Shown: piece by piece, positions 1-4,239 of the stretch
Numbering within the stretch: the stretch's first letter is position 1
Layout: the number at the start of each line of letters is the position of its first letter
Assembly: GCA_013214365.1 (NCBI GenBank)
Contig: JABSPI010000256.1
Span: 1-6,007, forward strand
Origin: Erythrobacter sp.
GTDB lineage: Bacteria > Pseudomonadota > Alphaproteobacteria > Sphingomonadales > Sphingomonadaceae
DNA length: 6,007 bases
Reading direction: 5' to 3'
Notes under the pieces: model-generated
Database searches by the model: none
What the model was told of the DNA's origin: nothing
The model's input: only the letters and a program-made list of their open reading frames with translations
Translations under genes and position numbers: made by a program

Positions 1-1
1 T

Positions 2-121
2 AAACAAGACAGCACACACGAAGTTACGCACGTGAGTGACATGGACCAGAACGGGTGGTTCGACATTAAGGTCAAGGGATTTAAAGATTGGTATTCTTGT
101 CTGAACTTTAGCAAAGTATAA
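2..121 (+). CDS. C-terminal end of an unrecognised protein (5' partial)
   Basis: An open frame runs from the left edge of the window to a TAA at 119-121, giving the last 39 residues of a gene that begins outside the window. The segment ends in FSKV and contains a D-x-D-x-x-G-W-F stretch followed by alternating charged and hydrophobic residues (DIKVKGF), which would suit a small beta-rich fold. I do not recognise the family. The next gene starts 16 bases after the stop and its SD site lies just beyond the stop, as expected for consecutive genes of one transcript. The other two plus-strand frames are closed early or lack a start, and the gene-dense, same-strand context supports this frame. Confidence 0.6.
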   Translation, partial: KQDSTHEVTHVSDMDQNGWFDIKVKGFKDWYSCLNFSKV

Positions 122-137
122 AGTGGGAGTTACTATC

Positions 138-329
138 ATGTATCAAGAATCTAAAGAGGAAGTAGAGAAGAAGTTAAGAAATGAGTTTGAGCAAGCAAGA
201 AATCATTTGGTAAATGCCGTTTTGATTCTCGAAAAGCGAGGTTGTGCATTTGAAAAAACTGTTAAGGAAATCAAAGAGACAATCGGAGATTTAGAAGTGG
301 CAAGCTCTACTTTAATGGTGCTTAGATAG
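138..329 (+). CDS. Small helical, charged phage protein of unknown function
   Basis: This encodes 63 residues. ATG 138 is preferred over an upstream in-frame GTG at 123 because GGGAG at 125-129 sits 8 bases before the ATG; the GTG would overlap that SD site. The protein is rich in Glu, Lys and Arg with regularly spaced Leu, Val and Ile, and has no Pro, so it is probably one or two long alpha helices that may form a coiled coil or helical hairpin. There is one Cys (in RGCAF), no signal peptide and no membrane segment. Base composition is about 35% GC by hand count, clearly lower than most of the window, which suggests a recently acquired accessory gene. I do not recognise the family; a dimeric small regulator or inhibitor is only a guess. 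Confidence 0.7.
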   Translation: MYQESKEEVEKKLRNEFEQARNHLVNAVLILEKRGCAFEKTVKEIKETIGDLEVASSTLMVLR

Positions 330-338
330 TACGCAGAA

Positions 339-370
339 CGCTCAATCTGAGCGGCTGGCGGTAGCCAGTC
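339..370 (+). promoter_or_regulatory. Two tandem RNA hairpins in the 330-413 gap
   Basis: The 84-base gap between the 138-329 and 414-605 genes can form two back-to-back stem-loops. The first is CGCTCA (339-344), loop ATC, TGAGCG (348-353), a perfect 6-bp stem. The second is GGCTGGC (353-359), loop GGTA, GCCAGTC (364-370), a 7-bp stem with one G-U pair; the two share base 353, so one pair gives way if both form. No T-run follows, so a standard intrinsic terminator is unlikely. An RNase III processing site, transcript-end protection, or control of the gene at 414 are possible. I see no clear promoter in this gap. The structure is read by eye and not energy-scored. Confidence 0.4.
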
Positions 371-413
371 CGTTGGAATGAATTCTTATGCACACGATTA
401 GAAAAGTGAGATT

Positions 414-605
414 ATGAAAACACAAGACTGGATAAATAAGTTTAACGATAGATATGCAGAGTTAGACAAGAGCTACAAACGCGGCAAGTTTGAGAGCAGG
501 TACAATGACAGCCCCGCCACTGAATTTTTAGATATGGTACATCTTAAAACTGAGCCAGTTAGTGCCGCAGAGTATTGGTACAACTATCAGCGAGAGTGTG
601 CATAA
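414..605 (+). CDS. Unrecognised small hydrophilic phage protein
   Basis: This encodes 63 residues starting MKTQDW and ending in RECA (not related to the RecA protein). An in-frame TAG at 399-401 rules out longer forms, and ATG 414 is the first start after it. The SD is poor: GTGAG at 406-410 lies only 3 bases from the ATG, so translation may be weak or depend on the hairpins just upstream. The protein is rich in Tyr, Asp, Glu and Lys, with aromatic residues clustered near the end (EYWYNYQ). No signal peptide, membrane helix or metal motif is visible. The next gene begins 27 bases downstream on the same strand. I do not recognise the family; gene status rests on frame length, direction and context. 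Confidence 0.6.
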   Translation: MKTQDWINKFNDRYAELDKSYKRGKFESRYNDSPATEFLDMVHLKTEPVSAAEYWYNYQRECA

Positions 606-632
606 CAACCAGTTATTCATGAAAGGAAATAT

Positions 633-1001
633 ATGAAATACAAACAACTCACACGGTGGATCATCGACGAACTAGATGACGCTGATATATGGGAAGATGA
701 CGAACATGTCATACCCAAAGAAGAGCACGAAGACCTATGGCGCTGGGCTTGCGCCTTGTATAGCGGAGAGGTCGAGCTGTTCTTCGAGGTGATAGAGTGC
801 ACCCCGCAAACAACGACATTCGACGATCACAGCCCCGCCGTGTTCGACTTCGAGCTGAGACACGAGGGGTATTTAAAGGATAAGTGGAACGCCGAAGAAA
901 TGTTAGAAAAACTACAGGAATTTTTTGAGGATATATATGACCACATCGAAGACTGGGCTAGAGAGCAACACAGAAGAGAGTCAATGTACGCGGATATCTA
1001 A
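633..1001 (+). CDS. Highly acidic small phage protein, unknown function
   Basis: This encodes 122 residues with a good SD (AAAGGA at 622-627, 5 bases before ATG 633). By hand count there are about 35 Asp/Glu against about 12 Lys/Arg, so the pI must be very low. The N-terminal third holds several acidic runs (for example ELDDADIWEDDE) and Trp residues; the C-terminal third looks like an acidic amphipathic helix (EEMLEKLQEFFEDIYDHIED). There is no metal, nucleotide-binding or membrane motif. Small acidic phage proteins include DNA mimics that block restriction or other DNA-binding enzymes (Ocr of T7 is the classic case), but nothing here shows homology, and acidic composition alone is weak evidence. 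The last 65 bases overlap the start of the sigma-like gene in another frame, so the two are probably translationally linked. Confidence 0.75.
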   Translation: MKYKQLTRWIIDELDDADIWEDDEHVIPKEEHEDLWRWACALYSGEVELFFEVIECTPQTTTFDDHSPAVFDFELRHEGYLKDKWNAEEMLEKLQEFFEDIYDHIEDWAREQHRRESMYADI

Positions 1002-1479
1002 AGAAATCGTTAGCACAGTGATAGGCTACGCCACAAAGCGCACACCGCACGGCTGGGATATCGATGACTCAGCATCTTATTTGCTTAGTCGCGCAGTACA
1101 CAGAGACCGTGATTATGATGGGCAAGTGCCTTACACTCCATACATGATACACTTTATGAAGAAAGACTTGATTGATTACATAAGGCTTAGGACTAAAAGG
1201 TCATCCTTAGAAAAGTTTAAAAATAGGATGGTGAGCCTATCATCATTCGCAGACCCAGACGACAACGATGAATTGATAAACAACGTACACTACGACCACA
1301 AAGTGGATTATAGCATTGTTGGGTGGGTAGATGCTGAGGCGGGTTACCCACTAGGCACATGGCTAAGCCAAGGAGACACAGTTAAGGAGGTGGCAAAGAA
1401 GAGGGGCGTTACGTCTGGTGCAGTCTCCCAAAAACGAAAGGAGTTGTATGCAAGGGCGCGTGCACTACGAATGCTATGA
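937..1479 (+). CDS. Sigma-70-like (ECF-type architecture) phage transcription factor
   Basis: This encodes 180 residues. ATG 937 is chosen over TTG 925 because GAGG at 927-930 sits 6 bases upstream; later in-frame starts such as GTG 1018 lack an SD. Residues about 45-88 resemble the helical region 2 of sigma factors, with a segment YMIHFMKKDLIDYIR (69-83) matching the usual pattern of a hydrophobic helix followed by DLIDYIR. A charged linker (about 90-125) leads to a C-terminal helix-turn-helix at about 147-175 (TVKEVAKKRGVTSGAVSQ), like sigma region 4, which reads the -35 element. Such proteins bind host RNA polymerase and redirect it to phage promoters; that role is inferred here. The N-terminal 20 residues, inside the 65-base overlap with the upstream gene, look disordered. 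A plain helix-turn-helix regulator is the main alternative. The next gene overlaps by 32 bases. Confidence 0.65.
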   Translation: MTTSKTGLESNTEESQCTRISKEIVSTVIGYATKRTPHGWDIDDSASYLLSRAVHRDRDYDGQVPYTPYMIHFMKKDLIDYIRLRTKRSSLEKFKNRMVSLSSFADPDDNDELINNVHYDHKVDYSIVGWVDAEAGYPLGTWLSQGDTVKEVAKKRGVTSGAVSQKRKELYARARALRML

Positions 1480-1720
1480 TGTTTGTGAGTTCTGCGGAAA
1501 TCCCTTGACAGGCAAAGAGAAGAGGATAGGATGCGGTAGCCATGAGTCATGCTGGAAGACGTGGTGTGACAGGGTGAGAGAGGAAGAGTCGAATAAGGGA
1601 AGTGACCGCAAGTCAGCCCTTGATCGGCTTGGTAACGTGGTGGGTGATAAGCCTATCTACGATGAGAACGGAAACAGGTTTAAAGATTATGAGTATGGAG
1701 AGCTTATAGATGGGAACTAA
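1448..1720 (+). CDS. Small Cys-rich putative zinc-binding protein
   Basis: This encodes 90 residues. ATG 1448 is chosen over GTG 1418 because a strong AAAGGAG (1437-1443) lies 4 bases upstream, inside the end of the sigma-like gene, which it overlaps by 32 bases. The N-terminal part carries C13-x2-C16 followed by C29, H32, C35 and C40 (motif CEFCG, then GCGSHESC), which looks like a small treble-clef or zinc-finger site. The C-terminal half is hydrophilic with YDENGNRFKDY and no recognisable motif. A role in binding nucleic acid or the transcription machinery would fit its place after a sigma-like gene, but this is inference only. The family is not recognised. Its stop overlaps the next start by 11 bases. 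Confidence 0.75.
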   Translation: MQGRVHYECYDVCEFCGNPLTGKEKRIGCGSHESCWKTWCDRVREEESNKGSDRKSALDRLGNVVGDKPIYDENGNRFKDYEYGELIDGN

Positions 1721-2057
1721 TTTCTACATCAAAGACATGCAAGCACCAGAGGACACGATCCACATTGGCAAGCGCTCAGGTGGTTGGCCCTTTGCACTAC
1801 GAACACATCGTGAAGACGGTCTGTGCTACTTGCACGATTGGGAACAGAGGCTATACCTAGCTACATATAGTCCCTTCGAGAAGATAGTCGATGAGTATGG
1901 CAATGAGTTCGACTGCTTCCAGATGTTAGAGATAATCGATAATCTAAAGTGGGACATATCCCATGAAAGGGGACACGAGCTAGAGGATCAGGGTCTGGGG
2001 TTACGGGTGAACGCACGGTGCGGCACGTATGACTTGGTTGAGGGTGAGTTTTCCTAG
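1710..2057 (+). CDS. Conserved phage protein of the MGTNFY / GKxSGGW type, function unknown
   Basis: This encodes 115 residues with GGAG at 1697-1700 upstream (9-base spacing) and an 11-base overlap with the preceding gene. The start MGTNFYI and the block GKRSGGWPFALRTH (20-33) match, from memory, a widespread family of uncharacterised phage and actinobacterial proteins that begin MGTNYY or MGTNFY and carry IGKSSGGWxFxL. Many relatives have a Cys pair between these two blocks; here that part is the short KDMQAPEDT without cysteines, so this version seems to have lost any metal site there. DEYGNEFDCF and a His/Glu-rich stretch (SHERGHELED) follow. There is no membrane segment. The gene is followed by the 2058-2146 gap, so it is probably the last one of its transcription block. 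Confidence 0.8.
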   Translation: MGTNFYIKDMQAPEDTIHIGKRSGGWPFALRTHREDGLCYLHDWEQRLYLATYSPFEKIVDEYGNEFDCFQMLEIIDNLKWDISHERGHELEDQGLGLRVNARCGTYDLVEGEFS

Positions 2058-2087
2058 TGCATTAAGTATTTTTCGTAGCCGATTCCC

Positions 2088-2117
2088 TTGACAAAGAGGA
2101 TTTCGCGGCTATATATA
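2088..2117 (+). promoter_or_regulatory. Sigma-70-type promoter in the 2058-2146 gap
   Basis: A perfect -35 hexamer TTGACA (2088-2093) is followed by an AT-rich -10 region: TATATA at 2110-2115 (16-base spacer) or TATATA at 2112-2117 (18-base spacer). Transcription would begin near 2122-2126, giving a short leader to ATG 2147. The 89-base gap is one of only two true intergenic spaces here, which supports a real promoter. TAGCCG (2076-2081) and CGGCTA (2106-2111) form an inverted repeat that brackets the -35 and spacer and could be an operator, though 6-bp arms 24 bases apart are weak evidence. It would drive 2147 onwards. Confidence 0.7.
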
Positions 2118-2146
2118 AAGTGTTAATAGATAGAAAGGATTTGGAT

Positions 2147-2377
2147 ATGACCATGTACACGATGTCCACAAAGGATATTGACGAGGCGATGCTCGCTATT
2201 AAGTCGGGCCAGATATCCTTGTTCATATATGAGTGGGAGCATGCAATGAGATCGGCTGAGAAGCATGAGTCGGGAAGGCTATACGACGCGATGAATAATC
2301 CATATCCTATCGAGGCAGTGCGAGAACTGTGGCAAAACATGAAAGAAGAGCACGAATTGTGCGAGGTTTTGAAATGA
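2147..2377 (+). CDS. Unrecognised small helical phage protein
   Basis: This encodes 76 residues. ATG 2147 has AAAGGA (2134-2139) 7 bases upstream and is preferred over GTG 2120, which would lie at the predicted transcription start; ATG 2153, two codons on, is a lesser alternative. It is the first gene after the promoter at 2088-2117. The protein is mixed-charge and Met-, Glu- and Ala-rich, and is likely mainly helical; a fairly hydrophobic short stretch (ISLFIYEW) is too short to span a membrane. The family is not recognised. Its TGA overlaps the next ATG (ATGA, 2374-2377), so translation is coupled to the downstream zinc protein. Confidence 0.7.
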   Translation: MTMYTMSTKDIDEAMLAIKSGQISLFIYEWEHAMRSAEKHESGRLYDAMNNPYPIEAVRELWQNMKEEHELCEVLK

Positions 2378-2742
2378 ATAAAGAGAACACGGCGAAACTA
2401 AGAGAGCTGTTCCCAAGTCTCTTACAGCAGATGGATCTACCACCATCGCAGACCTGCATGTGCTGGGGATTCGAGTACGATGATGGATGGTATCAGATCA
2501 CTCACGACATGCTTTCAGAGATCGAAGCCGTTGATCCTGAAGCACAGCTCATGCAAGCTAAGGAGAAGTGGGGCAGGTTGCGAGTTTATGTAGATGGTAA
2601 CATTGAAGCAAGGGAAATTGCTAGGAATTACGAGGATATCAGTGCTGAAGTCTGTGAAATTTGTGGGTCAACAGAAGATGTGAAGCCTACGACGGGTGGA
2701 GGATGGATAAATTATTTGTGTAAGGAGTGTAGAGATGACTGA
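2374..2742 (+). CDS. Conserved phage protein with C-terminal zinc ribbon
   Basis: This encodes 122 residues. ATG 2374 is chosen over a longer frame from 2329 because GAGG at 2363-2366 is 7 bases upstream and the start overlaps the preceding stop as ATGA. The layout is an N-terminal helix with a Leu/Phe pattern (LRELFPSLLQQM), a middle block FEYDDGWYQI (33-42), then KEKWGRLRVYV (63-73) and a zinc ribbon C94-x2-C97 ... C116-x2-C119 with GGGWIN between the pairs. From memory, the combination of a D-GWY block, a KEKxGxLRxY block and a C-terminal CxxCG...CxxC ribbon marks a common family of uncharacterised phage proteins. The ribbon probably stabilises the fold or contacts nucleic acid or protein; no function is established. 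The next gene overlaps by 8 bases. Confidence 0.85.
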   Translation: MNKENTAKLRELFPSLLQQMDLPPSQTCMCWGFEYDDGWYQITHDMLSEIEAVDPEAQLMQAKEKWGRLRVYVDGNIEAREIARNYEDISAEVCEICGSTEDVKPTTGGGWINYLCKECRDD

Positions 2743-2896
2743 CTTCGACCTGTGTAATAATAAGGGGTGTCCTTCGCGCAAGCACTGCGCTAGGGCCACA
2801 GCGAAACCTAGTGGCTATGACTACTATGGATACTTTGAAGTCCCTGAGGGACATGAATATTGTTTTGCTTATAAGAAGGAGTCAAATGCAAAATAA
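2735..2896 (+). CDS. Small Cys-containing conserved phage protein (53 aa)
   Basis: This very short gene is easy to miss. ATG 2735 has an excellent AAGGAG at 2722-2727 (7-base spacing), the frame ends at TAA 2894-2896, and it overlaps its neighbours by 8 and 11 bases, filling what would otherwise be a 143-base hole. The protein begins MTDFDLCNNKGCPSRKHC and has C7, C12, C18 and C43, enough for one metal site. Small phage proteins with C-x4-C-P-x-R-x2-C, then AxPS and a late Cys before aromatic residues, are familiar as an uncharacterised family; I judge this a member from memory. No catalytic motif is visible. Zinc binding is inferred from the cysteines. Confidence 0.8.
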   Translation: MTDFDLCNNKGCPSRKHCARATAKPSGYDYYGYFEVPEGHEYCFAYKKESNAK

Positions 2897-3590
2897 ACCA
2901 GTACTAATATGTCCAGACACACACGCACCCTATCACCACAAGGGAGCGATTCAGTTCTTGAAGGACACGTATGATGCGTATGGGTGTAGCTCCATCGTAC
3001 ACGTAGGTGACTTCTTCGACTTCCACTACAGCTCACATCACAAGACAGAGCTTGATGCCTTCAATGCAGAGTGTGAGTACGAGGCGGCTATAGAATTTGC
3101 TAAAGAGTTCTCAGACGTGTTCCCAAAAGGCACGTTAATACTTGGCAATCATGATGCCATTGTGTATAGACAACTTAAAGAGGTAAACATTGGAAACTAC
3201 GTCCTAAAAAGTAAGAACGAATTATTCGGATTGCCAAAGGGATGGACTATAAAGGATCATTATCATGTCATTAAGTTCGAGGGTTATGAGAGTGACGTGC
3301 TTGTTGAGCATGGCATTGGTAGCACAGGGATGTATCCAATCAACACAGCCCTTGCCAAGCGGTGCTCTTATGTTCAAGGTCATCAGCACAGTTTCGCTGG
3401 CGTTAATTATAGGACTAATCATCAGGACACGATCTTCGGACTCAACGTCGGATGTCTCGCTGATAGCGGATCACTGTCGCAGCGTTATGGAAAGTACTTG
3501 AAGTGGAAACAAGTGACTGGGTGTGGCGTTGTGTTTAACCCTGAGATGGCTTTGTTTGAGAAGATGAAGGAGAGTGAGTATGGTTTATAG
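2886..3590 (+). CDS. Calcineurin-like metallophosphoesterase
   Basis: This encodes 234 residues and all metal-site motifs of the family are present in order: D11-x-H13 (PDTHAPYH), G41-D42 (HVGDFFDFH), G87-N88-H89-D90 (LGNHD), H142 (VEHG) and G165-H166-x-H168 (QGHQH). It should bind two metal ions and hydrolyse a phosphoester; the substrate could be a nucleotide, nucleic acid end, cyclic nucleotide or phosphoprotein and cannot be read from sequence. There is no signal peptide, so it acts in the host cytoplasm. ATG 2886 is chosen over 2811 because AAGGAG (2876-2881) lies 4 bases upstream and a longer form would override the 53-aa gene; it overlaps that gene by 11 bases and the next by 11. The length is normal for single-domain phage members. 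Its place between small accessory genes gives no firm hint of role. Confidence 0.93.
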   Translation: MQNKPVLICPDTHAPYHHKGAIQFLKDTYDAYGCSSIVHVGDFFDFHYSSHHKTELDAFNAECEYEAAIEFAKEFSDVFPKGTLILGNHDAIVYRQLKEVNIGNYVLKSKNELFGLPKGWTIKDHYHVIKFEGYESDVLVEHGIGSTGMYPINTALAKRCSYVQGHQHSFAGVNYRTNHQDTIFGLNVGCLADSGSLSQRYGKYLKWKQVTGCGVVFNPEMALFEKMKESEYGL

Positions 3591-3945
3591 TTGCCCATCA
3601 TGTAATATGAAAAGTCATAGAAACTTTACAGTTGAGATAGATTTTGGAAAATGTAAGTGTACTCACTGTGGATTTGAAAGTTACTTGCCTGAATTTATGC
3701 GACCCGAACCAGGAAAAGACATGGTTTCAAGCCCCGCCCACTACGCCGATCACTATCCATTCGAGGTGTGCGAAGCTATTGACTTATTACTCGATCACTA
3801 CGGCAGTAGCCTAAAACCCTACGAAGTCTACTGCTTAGGCAACGAACTCAAGTATCGACTGCGTGCAGGGTTCAAGGAGCCAGACAAGATCGAACAGGAT
3901 ATAAAGAAAGCGTTGTGGTACAATAAATCTAGGAGGGAAGGATGA
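3580..3945 (+). CDS. N-terminal zinc ribbon fused to DUF3310 domain
   Basis: This encodes 121 residues. ATG 3580 has AAGGAG (3567-3572) 7 bases upstream; GTG 3574 would be too close. Residues 1-35 form a zinc ribbon C5-x2-C8 ... C27-x2-C30, with an extra C25. Residues about 48-117 match the DUF3310 (SaV-like) pattern: PAHY (52-55), E62, ID (67-68), GNELKYR (87-93), R95, K99, D107, KAL (110-112) and Y114. DUF3310 is widespread in phages, and T7 gp1.7, reported as a nucleotide kinase, is assigned to it, so a role in nucleotide metabolism is plausible but unproven. The zinc part is about 36% GC and the DUF3310 part about 48% by hand count. An in-frame ATG at 3721 with AGGA at 3711-3714 could start a stand-alone DUF3310 product. 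ATGA couples it to the next gene. Confidence 0.88.
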   Translation: MVYSCPSCNMKSHRNFTVEIDFGKCKCTHCGFESYLPEFMRPEPGKDMVSSPAHYADHYPFEVCEAIDLLLDHYGSSLKPYEVYCLGNELKYRLRAGFKEPDKIEQDIKKALWYNKSRREG

Positions 3946-4091
3946 ACGCACACAGCCTAATGAAGTATTGCATTGAGAAGTTTGAGAATGACTTCGATGA
4001 CCTAGAGAAAGATCGGTTCATACAGTACGTCGAGGAATACTGGTCTGATCGTATCGATGATTACAGGGATGATAAGTATGCGATGGATTAA
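3942..4091 (+). CDS. Very small acidic phage protein (49 aa)
   Basis: This short gene is supported by context: a near-perfect SD AGGAGG (3931-3936, 5 bases before the ATG), an ATGA overlap with the DUF3310 gene, and a 14-base overlap with the following membrane-protein gene; without it there would be a 132-base hole. The 49 residues start MNAHSLMKYC and are rich in Asp, Glu and Tyr (ENDFDDLEKDRF, EEYWSDRIDDYRDD), so the protein is acidic and probably helical. There is one Cys and no membrane segment. I do not recognise it. The strong SD suggests it is well translated. Confidence 0.75.
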   Translation: MNAHSLMKYCIEKFENDFDDLEKDRFIQYVEEYWSDRIDDYRDDKYAMD

Positions 4092-4239
4092 TATTATTCT
4101 CGGCTTTCTTTTCGCTATTCTGGTCGCTCATATTTTCTTGTTGGTTTTTTCTATTAATAAGTTAGGGCAGGACCTGCTTAACGAAAGTGAGATAAAACTT
4201 ATAGACAGAGAGTTGCAGGACGAGAAGAATGACCTATAG
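4078..4239 (+). CDS. Small single-pass membrane protein
   Basis: This encodes 53 residues. In-frame ATGs at 4057, 4069 and 4078 are possible; 4078 is preferred because AGGGA (4065-4069) is 8 bases upstream and the hydrophobic helix then lies at the N-terminus behind MRW. Residues about 4-26 (rich in Ile, Leu, Phe and Val) form one transmembrane helix, followed by a hydrophilic, acidic tail (ESEIKLIDRELQDEKNDL). No lipobox Cys is seen. It is AT-rich (about 37% GC), like the next gene. Single-helix phage proteins include spanin parts, superinfection-exclusion and defence-related proteins; none can be assigned, and lysis genes are not visible nearby. The 3' end overlaps the next gene by 11 bases within an 11-base direct repeat. 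Confidence 0.7.
   Translation: MRWINIILGFLFAILVAHIFLLVFSINKLGQDLLNESEIKLIDRELQDEKNDL
4228..4238 (+). repeat. Direct repeat AATGACCTATA, left copy
   Basis: This exact 11-base sequence spans the overlap of the membrane-protein gene end and the start of the 4229-4555 gene. The identical right copy is at 4544-4554, 316 bases away, at the overlap of that gene with the helicase gene. In both places it encodes the last codons NDL-stop of one gene and the first codons MTY of the next. Confidence 0.85.

Noticed and set aside
378..401. Seven-codon open frame before the 414 gene (possible leader peptide)
   Set aside because: There is no SD at good spacing and no regulatory codon run; it is too short to support.
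617..802. Minus-strand Ser-rich 61-codon frame
   Set aside because: The Ser runs are the antisense reading of Asp/Glu codons in the acidic protein gene.
1344..1550. Minus-strand 68-codon frame
   Set aside because: It is antisense to the sigma-like helix-turn-helix and the zinc-motif gene, with no supporting context.
2058..2087. Terminator after the MGTNFY gene
   Set aside because: A short T-run (TTTTT near 2069-2073) is present but no stem precedes it, so no intrinsic terminator is supported.
2062..2340. Minus-strand 92-codon open frame
   Set aside because: It lies opposite the 2147-2377 gene and the promoter gap, has Ser/Ile/Tyr-rich shadow-like composition, and there is no other minus-strand gene in the window.
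2776..2852. Two small perfect hairpins (GCGCA/TGCGC at 2776-2790; GTCCC/GGGAC at 2840-2852) before the phosphoesterase start
   Set aside because: The 5-bp stems are inside a coding region and of a size expected by chance; there is no T-run.
3265..3501. Plus-strand 78-codon frame nested in the phosphoesterase gene
   Set aside because: It lies entirely inside a gene with complete catalytic motifs in another frame; Ser/Leu/Thr-rich translation is typical of a shadow frame.
510..3738. AGCCCCGCC repeated at 510-518, 831-839 and 3730-3738
   Set aside because: All three copies encode Ser-Pro-Ala in frame, one of them in the DUF3310 PAHY motif, so shared codon choice is the simplest explanation; three copies are too few to argue for a recognition site.
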